Part shown: positions 58,311 through 64,000 of the stretch, piece after piece
Layout: each line of letters starts with the position of its first letter
Numbering within the stretch: position 1 is the first letter of the stretch
Assembly: GCA_020846195.1 (NCBI GenBank)
Contig: JADLEJ010000004.1
Span: forward strand, 248,001 to 312,000
From: Nitrospira sp.
Lineage (GTDB): Bacteria; Nitrospirota; Nitrospiria; Nitrospirales; Nitrospiraceae
Length of the DNA: 64,000 nt
Direction: 5' to 3'
Made by a program: the position numbers and the translations under genes
Notes under the pieces: model-generated
Database searches by the model: none
The model's input: only the letters and a program-made list of their open reading frames with translations
What the model was told of the DNA's origin: nothing

Positions 58311-59531
58311 TCAAGCTAATCGAATTATCTGCACCGCTCCATCCTGTTCGATCCGTCCCAACGCCGACACCTTTCCTTTCCGCTCCTTCCGAACCACTCG
58401 CTCAATCTGCACAATCGCACCGCGATGCCATTGATCGAATGCGTCATTAAGAGAAGATGCCAGGCGATCCTGCCGCCCGACTTCTTGTCGACCCTGCTCA
58501 TTACACAGCCAAGCCCGCTTCTCTCCCTTCATGTCCCGCAATTCACTGACCACCCGATACACATCAGCTCGGCGCTCGACAATAGTTCGCCCGTCTTTTC
58601 GAAGCAGGAGATAGGAAAACTTCAATGCGTCTTTGATGAATCCCACCTCATCGTCAATCTGTTGAATTCCTGACGGCGGGTCCCAGCCTCGCTCTTCGTG
58701 GCACCAATCGAACGGGTTCACCAATGCAGGGCAACTATGTTCGTGGAGGCAGGGGCTATAGATCGTGCAGCGCTTCTCCTGAATCAATCGATCCCGCACC
58801 TGATGCAAGGCCCTCGAGGTATCACGTAACGCCGGCTCGACAATCATCAGCGTGCCCGTTGGGGCTAGGCTCGCTAACAGTTGTGTCACGAGCCCTGCTC
58901 GAGCCTGCACAGGATCGGCACTTTTCAGATAGAGTTCGTTCAGACAATTTGCCGCGATGATCAAATCATACGGGCTGTGCGGCTCACCCTGGCTAAGCCA
59001 GGCCTCATTCGACGATCGCTCCAGATCCACTTCCTGCGTAATTAGCCGCCCCACATTGTCGCCAGACTCCCGCCCATAGACCTCCCAAAGATGACTCGCC
59101 TGCTGTAACGCCTCCGCTGAGCCATCAACTGCGACAACCGTGAGATCCTTACTGCGTTCAGGACAATGCTGATGAAACCAATCGCATACAGCCAGCGCTC
59201 CAACGCCCGGCCCTGATCCCACATCGAGAATTCTGATCGGACGATCCGCCTCTTGCTCAGACCAGCCTTGCGGCATCTCGTCGAGCAGAATCTGAATCTT
59301 GGACAGGTTGACCGGCAAAAAATATGCGAGATAGGCAGCAGCATGACTCGGATGATCGAGATAGCCACCCTTTAACGAGGCGCGATCTTTCGTAAAAATC
59401 CTGGAGAGATCGGCCACGGTTTCCGCAATATGCCTCCTGCCACTCCGAGCCAAACTGGAGGCAACCTGTTCAATGGCAGCAAGGAGAATCGGCGAAAGGC
59501 GAGCCCCTGACTGGTGTTGGTTGAAGGCCAT
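58311..59531 (-). CDS. Rsm22/METTL17-like SAM-dependent methyltransferase-family protein
   Basis: The 406-residue protein resembles the small-ribosomal-subunit Rsm22 family. It has YLDHPSHAAAYLAYFLPVNLSKIQILLDEM, SAM motif I ILDVGSGPGVGALAVCDWF, LIIAANCLNELY and GTLMIVEPALRDTSRALHQVRDRL. Downstream is a cysteine cluster (CTIYSPCLHEHSCPALVNPFDWCH) of the kind that binds a [4Fe-4S] cluster in mitochondrial METTL17. It probably acts in small-subunit ribosome assembly; methyltransferase activity is not assured in this family. The start is near the promoter of the divergent 82-residue gene. Confidence 0.8.
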   Translation of the reverse strand: MAFNQHQSGARLSPILLAAIEQVASSLARSGRRHIAETVADLSRIFTKDRASLKGGYLDHPSHAAAYLAYFLPVNLSKIQILLDEMPQGWSEQEADRPIRILDVGSGPGVGALAVCDWFHQHCPERSKDLTVVAVDGSAEALQQASHLWEVYGRESGDNVGRLITQEVDLERSSNEAWLSQGEPHSPYDLIIAANCLNELYLKSADPVQARAGLVTQLLASLAPTGTLMIVEPALRDTSRALHQVRDRLIQEKRCTIYSPCLHEHSCPALVNPFDWCHEERGWDPPSGIQQIDDEVGFIKDALKFSYLLLRKDGRTIVERRADVYRVVSELRDMKGEKRAWLCNEQGRQEVGRQDRLASSLNDAFDQWHRGAIVQIERVVRKERKGKVSALGRIEQDGAVQIIRLA

Positions 59532-59570
59532 AGCAGCCTAGTGTATGCTCCCTTCCCAAGGAGAACAATC

Positions 59571-59819
59571 ATGAGTGATCCACTTCTGCAAGCCTATAGA
59601 GAAGTCGAGATGGCGATGGAACGCTTTACATTGGTGCTGCACGACCATGTCGATCACCTTCGTAAAACGGAGTCGGCCGGCTCCGATAAATTGCATCGTA
59701 TGGCCAATGGGACTAAAGCTATGCGCGATAGCGCATCGATCTACTTGTCTTATGCCAAATACGTCGCTCACGGGATGCCAGCCAGCGAGGAGCTAATCGA
59801 AGACGACCTGCAAGGATAA
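59571..59819 (+). CDS. small hypothetical helical protein
   Basis: This is an 82-residue protein from the ATG at 59571, with AAGGAG 8 nt upstream. It seems helical and amphipathic (LLQAYREVEMAMERFTLVLHDHVDHLRK, KLHRMANGTKAMRDSASIYLSYAKYVAHG), with an acidic end. No family recognised. It is followed by a bidirectional terminator. Confidence 0.6.
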   Translation: MSDPLLQAYREVEMAMERFTLVLHDHVDHLRKTESAGSDKLHRMANGTKAMRDSASIYLSYAKYVAHGMPASEELIEDDLQG

Positions 59820-59863
59820 CGGCTGCCTGTTGGTTGGACCAGCCGTTCCCAGCATATAAAAAG

Positions 59864-59900
59864 AAAAGGCCCGCCGGGGTGATCCCCCGGCGGGCCTTTT
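59864..59900. terminator. bidirectional rho-independent terminator
   Basis: A 16-bp perfect stem (59864-59879 with 59885-59900), with A4 at one end and T4 at the other, lies between convergent genes: the 82-residue protein (plus) and the oxidoreductase alpha subunit (minus). Confidence 0.9.
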
Positions 59901-59922
59901 CATACTTCCTTTCGCCAATCGA

Positions 59923-61236
59923 CTAAATGCTGCGCATAAAATGCGACACGTCTTCTTGATTGACGGCTCCGCCCATGATCGAAGACATCGCGACGTTGGT
60001 GGATTTCTTGCCGCTGAGGCCCGATTCCACTTCGTCCACAATCAATTCGACCGGCATGGACTGCCCGCCATAGACCCGCGGGCCACCGATGATCTTGGCA
60101 TTGGAGTAGCCATAAATGGCCGTGGCCACTTCCTTCGCCAGCCACCCGACATAGTTGAATTCCGGCACGACGATCAATTTGGTATTCTTGCACAGCTCAC
60201 GGAGTTCCTTCGTCGGGAACGGCCGCAACGAACGCACCTTGATCAGGCCGACCTTGATGCCTTTTTCAGCGCAAATACGAACTGCTTCGCGAGACTGAGC
60301 CGCGGCGCTGCCGGAAGCAATAATCACAGCCTCGGCGCCATCCACATTTTCAGCCGTGAGCAACCCGCCCATGTACTGATTGATGTACTTACGGGACCGT
60401 TCAACAGCCGCCCACACTTCTTGCTGCCACACCGCGTGAATGTTGTAGGCCATGAAGTTGGACTTCTGAACCGGGGCGTCGCGCGAGAGACGCGCGGGAG
60501 GATTCTCCGCATCGAGAACAGGCACCGCTCCACGCCAGGCTTCGCGCGGGGGCAGCTTCATGCTGCGATCCTGCATGCGCACGTAGCCACGCGCATGCGT
60601 GACAAAGAATCCGTCGCAGCAAACACCGACCGGCAGGGTCACATCGTTCTTCTCGCTGATGATGAACCCGGCCATCGTAAAATCGAACATGTCTTGCTGG
60701 TTTTCAGCGTGGAACACGATCATGCCGCAGTTCAGGAGATAAGCGACTTCAATGTTATCCGGCTGAATCGCAAGCGGGGCATTGACCACACGGCAGGTGA
60801 ACATTGCCACCGCCGGCAACCGATGGCCTGGCCATGAGGCAATACCTTCAAGACCTCTCAGCGTTCCAGGTCCCGCCGTAGCGGTATAGCAGCGGACGCC
60901 TGCGCGGGACCCTCCGGCGATGGCGGCCATGACACCGACTTCTTCCTCGCCGCGATAGTACTCTTTTACATATCCTTCGCCGTAGAGCACGCCCACGAGC
61001 TGCATGGTTTCGCTCTGAGGCGTAATCGGATAGGCAATCGCAAGATCTACATTCGACCGGCGAATGGCTTCCTTCGCCGCTTCGCTGCCGGTGATAAATT
61101 CTTTTGTCCTCGGGGCTTCGTGAAACAGATACTCCGGAGTGACGACCTTTTGCCGCTTGGCTTCGGCATGCGGGTCTTTCTTTGCCGGCGCCGCAGTGGC
61201 AGCGGGAGGATTCGTTTTGACTTCAGCGTCGCTCAT
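59923..61236 (-). CDS. 2-oxoacid:ferredoxin oxidoreductase alpha subunit
   Basis: The 437-residue subunit has VDLAIAYPITPQSETMQLVGVL, TATAGPGTLRGLEGIASWPGHRLP (pyrimidine-binding region) and a C-terminal transketolase-like domain (ICAEKGIKVGLIKVRSLRPFPTKELREL). With the four genes upstream it forms a five-subunit enzyme of the Hydrogenobacter/Nitrospira type. It carboxylates acetyl-CoA to pyruvate or succinyl-CoA to 2-oxoglutarate with reduced ferredoxin; substrate cannot be decided from sequence. The N-terminus has an Ala/Pro/Lys-rich stretch. Confidence 0.88.
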   Translation of the reverse strand: MSDAEVKTNPPAATAAPAKKDPHAEAKRQKVVTPEYLFHEAPRTKEFITGSEAAKEAIRRSNVDLAIAYPITPQSETMQLVGVLYGEGYVKEYYRGEEEVGVMAAIAGGSRAGVRCYTATAGPGTLRGLEGIASWPGHRLPAVAMFTCRVVNAPLAIQPDNIEVAYLLNCGMIVFHAENQQDMFDFTMAGFIISEKNDVTLPVGVCCDGFFVTHARGYVRMQDRSMKLPPREAWRGAVPVLDAENPPARLSRDAPVQKSNFMAYNIHAVWQQEVWAAVERSRKYINQYMGGLLTAENVDGAEAVIIASGSAAAQSREAVRICAEKGIKVGLIKVRSLRPFPTKELRELCKNTKLIVVPEFNYVGWLAKEVATAIYGYSNAKIIGGPRVYGGQSMPVELIVDEVESGLSGKKSTNVAMSSIMGGAVNQEDVSHFMRSI

Positions 61237-61275
61237 TGTTGCACCTCTTGGCTATATCGCCCGTGATCCCAATCC

Positions 61276-62040
61276 TTACCCTTCACGCTTCATCTGCTCA
61301 GCCGAATGGCCAAACGCACCCGCACTGCCGACTCCGGCAACGGAAGGCATGAACGTCAAAGGATTGGTATGGGTCTTCCCACCGTGGACTTTGGACTGTG
61401 TTCCGGTAAACCGAACGTTCTCGCCGTTTTCCGGCAGCTTGATTCCCATTTCCTCACGGATCTTCTTGAAGATCTGCGCGGTCTTTTTCAGCTTAAGCAC
61501 ATCCGAATCGCGAATCGTCAGCATGGCATCTTCGTGACCCTGCTCAGCGCAAATCGCCATCGTGCAGCAGTTTGTCCCCGCACGAATCATCTTCAACGTC
61601 AGATTCGCATAGTGGCAATGCACGCCGATGAAAATGCAGGCTTCAATCTTATTTCCCCAAATGGTGAGATTCGGATGATTCGGATTGATGACTTCTTCCG
61701 GATCGATCTTCGGGTACTTGGGCCGGTAGTCCGGCATCGGGATAATCATGACATTCGGAATCTGGGCGGCAATCTCCAGCGTGGCCTTGGCCTTTTCGAT
61801 CGCATGTTCATTCCAGGCCCATAACACCATCGGCCCCGGGAACAGCGTCGCATTAGGGCTGGTCAACATCTTGCGGGCCATCTCTTCGATGACCTTATCC
61901 TCGTTCGGCTCCAGCAGTCCGTAGAACAGGCCTTCGCCTGGATCGGGCAGCGAAACACCAAGCTGCGCAGCGGATGGAGGATGAAATCCGGCCGGACCCG
62001 GAACGATGATTCTCTCTCTCTTGTCTTGCGTTGTTGCCAC
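61276..62040 (-). CDS. fifth subunit of 2-oxoacid:ferredoxin oxidoreductase (epsilon-like)
   Basis: The 254-residue protein (MATTQDKRERIIVPGPAGFH) lies between the alpha and ferredoxin-type subunit genes with short gaps (39 and 26 nt). It has no TPP or iron-sulfur motif of standard type but a conserved NPNHPNLTIWGNKIEACIFIGVHCHYANLTLKMIRAGTNCCTMAICAEQGHEDAM region. This matches the extra subunit known in five-subunit POR/OGOR enzymes of Hydrogenobacter. Its function in the complex is not established. Confidence 0.8.
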   Translation of the reverse strand: MATTQDKRERIIVPGPAGFHPPSAAQLGVSLPDPGEGLFYGLLEPNEDKVIEEMARKMLTSPNATLFPGPMVLWAWNEHAIEKAKATLEIAAQIPNVMIIPMPDYRPKYPKIDPEEVINPNHPNLTIWGNKIEACIFIGVHCHYANLTLKMIRAGTNCCTMAICAEQGHEDAMLTIRDSDVLKLKKTAQIFKKIREEMGIKLPENGENVRFTGTQSKVHGGKTHTNPLTFMPSVAGVGSAGAFGHSAEQMKREG

Positions 62041-62066
62041 GCCCGTTCCCCTTTCTTGCCGAATGA

Positions 62067-62387
62067 TCAGACGCTAGGGCTTACTAAAACCGCCGTTGTG
62101 CTCTTGTCGCCATAGGTAATATTGTCGGTGATGGCGGCTAGCGGCAATTGATCGATCATGATCATCTTAATGGCGTTGTTCTTAGCCATGTTGTCGCACA
62201 CCCACACACACTGCGCGCATCCCTTGCACCGATCCACGGCGACGTAAGCGGACCCATACTTAAATCCCTTATCCTTCCCCATTTCTTCACTGTACTGAAT
62301 GGTGTTGGCTTCGGGACAATACTGCGTGCAGAGCTTGCAGCTCTTTGCGGCACAAATTTCAACACTAATATCAGCTACGAGATACAT
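62067..62387 (-). CDS. ferredoxin-type (delta) subunit of 2-oxoacid:ferredoxin oxidoreductase
   Basis: This is a 106-residue protein from the ATG at 62387 (GAAGGAG upstream); the frame extends upstream without support. Two 4Fe-4S motifs are visible: ICAAKSCKLCTQYCPEAN and DRCKGCAQCVWVCDN. It would pass electrons between ferredoxin and the catalytic subunits. Confidence 0.88.
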   Translation of the reverse strand: MYLVADISVEICAAKSCKLCTQYCPEANTIQYSEEMGKDKGFKYGSAYVAVDRCKGCAQCVWVCDNMAKNNAIKMIMIDQLPLAAITDNITYGDKSTTAVLVSPSV

Positions 62388-62410
62388 GGAAAACTCCTTC
62401 TGTATCGCTA

Positions 62411-63133
62411 TTACGCACTGGCAGCGGCCTCGACGGCCGGTGCTTCCACCCGCTTCACATCTGGCGCAGACCATCCGTGCTCAACGGCGTAGTTCCAGCC
62501 GGCCCGCATGACGGCCACGTTCTTATCGATCAGTTCCTGCTTCTTTTTGAACTTTCTTTCTACGACACTGTCCAGCGCCGCCGTTCCACCAGATACGACA
62601 AATCCTTTGCCCAAGAACCGGTCCTTCACGGCCTGCTCCAGCCCAGCCATGTTCGTCAATCCGGTGATGGCTCCAATACAGCCCATCAAGGCCATATTCG
62701 TCGCCAAGTCCATTCCTGCTACTTCCAACGAGAGTTTCGTCGCAGGGAAGTAATAGAGCTTTGCCCGGCGCTCTTTCAGTTCAGCCGCCTGGTCCCGATG
62801 AAGATTCATCGGACCGTCGTTGTTGATCAACGCGATCCCATCTTCCTTCAGACCGAAATAGAACGGCATCGTATAGGACTTGCCGTGCGTAATGACCTGC
62901 GGATGGAAAATGATGATGATATGCGGGAAGGTGATTTCGCCGATCTCGTAGATCGGTTCATCCGACACCCGCACATAGCTCTCGACCGGCGCCATGCGCT
63001 TTTCCGATCCGTAGAACGGAACGATCGTGCTTTCCCCGCCGGCATTGATGACCGAGGTGCTGAGGATGTGCGACCCCGTCACGACACCCTGTCCACCGAC
63101 GCCTGCCATCCGAATGTTGAAACGCTTTGCCAT
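62411..63133 (-). CDS. 2-oxoacid:ferredoxin oxidoreductase gamma subunit
   Basis: This is a 240-residue protein from the ATG at 63133 (GGAGG 7 nt upstream). It has the gamma-domain signature IRMAGVGGQGVVTGSHILSTSVINAGGE, and KRMAPVESYVRVSDEPIYE. The gene lies 25 nt after the beta subunit gene. The gamma domain helps bind CoA in this family. Confidence 0.88.
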   Translation of the reverse strand: MAKRFNIRMAGVGGQGVVTGSHILSTSVINAGGESTIVPFYGSEKRMAPVESYVRVSDEPIYEIGEITFPHIIIIFHPQVITHGKSYTMPFYFGLKEDGIALINNDGPMNLHRDQAAELKERRAKLYYFPATKLSLEVAGMDLATNMALMGCIGAITGLTNMAGLEQAVKDRFLGKGFVVSGGTAALDSVVERKFKKKQELIDKNVAVMRAGWNYAVEHGWSAPDVKRVEAPAVEAAASA

Positions 63134-63158
63134 GGGCAATCCTCCTTACCGGTCGGGC

Positions 63159-63995
63159 TTATGCTTTGTTGGGAATGGCGCCAGCAGGAGCGGCTGGCTT
63201 CGGGAGAAATTCCTTATAGCCGTAACGCTCAGCCAGGTACTGCTTCGCTTCTTCGCTGACATACTCCGTGAACTGATACCGATCGTTTTCAACGTTCTTG
63301 GCGTCTTCCATGACCTTGTCGGTCGGAATCGCATACTCGATGTTGCAAGACGTGTAGGCCTGGATGTAGGCGGAACCGACTTCGCGGGCAATCAGGACCG
63401 CTTTCTTGATGACACTCTCGACGCGGCGGGGATTGTTCGGGACAACGGTGGCGACATAGGCGCATCCGGCGACTTTTGCCATCTGCAACATGTCCATCTT
63501 CTCGAACTTCTTGCCCAAGGGAGCCATCTTCAACACTGCGCCACGGCTCGTCATACCGCTTTCCTGTCCACCGGTGTTTCCGTACACTTCATTGTCCAAC
63601 ATAATCGTGGTAAAGCGCTCCTTGCGGAACCACGAGTGCAGCACTTGCTGGAATCCGATGTCGGCGGTGCCGCCATCGCCGGCCATCACCACCACGTCCT
63701 TCGGCTTGTCGCCGAACCGGAGCCGGAGGCCGCGCGACAACCCGCTGGCCACGCCGTTCTGGTCGCCGTAATTGCCGTACACGAAGGGAATCGCGGCCTG
63801 CGAAATCGCCAAGCGGCCGCACCCGGCCGTGCCAACCATAATCGTGTCTTCGGGATTCGGAACGGCAATCATCGCGAGGCGGATGAAGAGGGTCATTGCG
63901 CAACCGGCGCACATTGGATGCTCCTCAAGGATTTCCTTGAAGCTTCCCATCTGTGAGACGGAAATCTTCTTGCCGAACGGACCGTGCTCGACCAT
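63159..63995 (-). CDS. 2-oxoacid:ferredoxin oxidoreductase beta subunit (TPP-binding)
   Basis: The 278-residue subunit starts at the ATG at 63995, five bases from the window edge, so its ribosome-binding site is not visible and a longer start cannot be excluded. Cysteines for a [4Fe-4S] cluster are in HPMCAGCAMTL and TAGCGRL. The TPP motif is MAGDGGTADIGFQQVLHSWF...LDNEVYGNTGGQ. A later cysteine (TSCNIEYA) completes the usual four. It would be the first of five cotranscribed genes if none lies further upstream outside the window. Confidence 0.9.
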   Translation of the reverse strand: MVEHGPFGKKISVSQMGSFKEILEEHPMCAGCAMTLFIRLAMIAVPNPEDTIMVGTAGCGRLAISQAAIPFVYGNYGDQNGVASGLSRGLRLRFGDKPKDVVVMAGDGGTADIGFQQVLHSWFRKERFTTIMLDNEVYGNTGGQESGMTSRGAVLKMAPLGKKFEKMDMLQMAKVAGCAYVATVVPNNPRRVESVIKKAVLIAREVGSAYIQAYTSCNIEYAIPTDKVMEDAKNVENDRYQFTEYVSEEAKQYLAERYGYKEFLPKPAAPAGAIPNKA

Positions 63996-64000
63996 ATCCC

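Overview
The window looks like about 64 kb of a Nitrospira-type chromosome (phylum Nitrospirota). This rests on gene content: a reverse TCA (rTCA) operon with two-subunit ATP-citrate lyase, a five-subunit 2-oxoacid:ferredoxin oxidoreductase of the Hydrogenobacter/Nitrospira type, a cytochrome bd-like protein with its own cytochromes c, System II cytochrome c maturation and hopanoid synthesis. The genus call is inference; no rRNA gene or nitrite oxidoreductase gene lies in the window. Most genes are on the minus strand. I see no insertion sequence, prophage, integrase or CRISPR array.

Region 1 (1-4.5 kb): a respiratory module with a cytochrome c lipoprotein, a bd-like membrane subunit, a membrane-anchored cytochrome c, and the start of a PRC-barrel protein that looks like a Rieske subunit and runs off the left edge. 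Region 2 (4.6-17.9 kb): a hopanoid and envelope-lipid locus. Starting from a clear sigma-70 promoter, shc is followed by an hpnG-like phosphorylase, MlaE/F/D/C-like lipid transport genes, a POTRA-less Omp85 barrel and a DUF3187 barrel. After these come the isoprenoid genes dxs and ispG, tRNA-Cys, hpnH and a small unknown gene. ispH lies just beyond smc (17.9-22.8 kb), so isoprenoid supply, hopanoid synthesis and probable lipid trafficking sit together.

Region 3 (22.9-29.3 kb): a PhoB/PhoR-like two-component pair beside a PiT phosphate permease and its PhoU-like partner, then fabH and bamD. Region 4 (29.4-33.9 kb): System II cytochrome c maturation (CcdA, two TlpA/ResA-like thioredoxins, CcsA/ResC, ResB). 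A roughly 113-bp palindromic repeat is embedded here. Region 5 (34.3-36.8 kb): metK and ahcY of the methyl cycle, followed directly by a second, inverted copy of the repeat.

Region 6 (37-43 kb): an accessory patch with a slipin, a tRNA-like remnant, a RelE/Phd toxin-antitoxin pair with a palindromic operator, an indoleamine 2,3-dioxygenase, an MbfA-like ferritin/VIT protein, and a B12-binding radical SAM protein whose conserved N-terminus begins before its first ATG. Region 7 (43-56 kb): one long rTCA operon, aclB-aclA-acn-icd-frdB-frdA-sucC-lipoprotein-sucD, ended by a perfect 16-bp hairpin. Region 8 (56-59.9 kb): mutM, a phosphatase, zinc-ribbon and other small proteins, and an Rsm22-like methyltransferase. 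Region 9 (59.9-64 kb): the five-subunit 2-oxoacid:ferredoxin oxidoreductase, which supplies the ferredoxin-dependent carboxylation of the same cycle.
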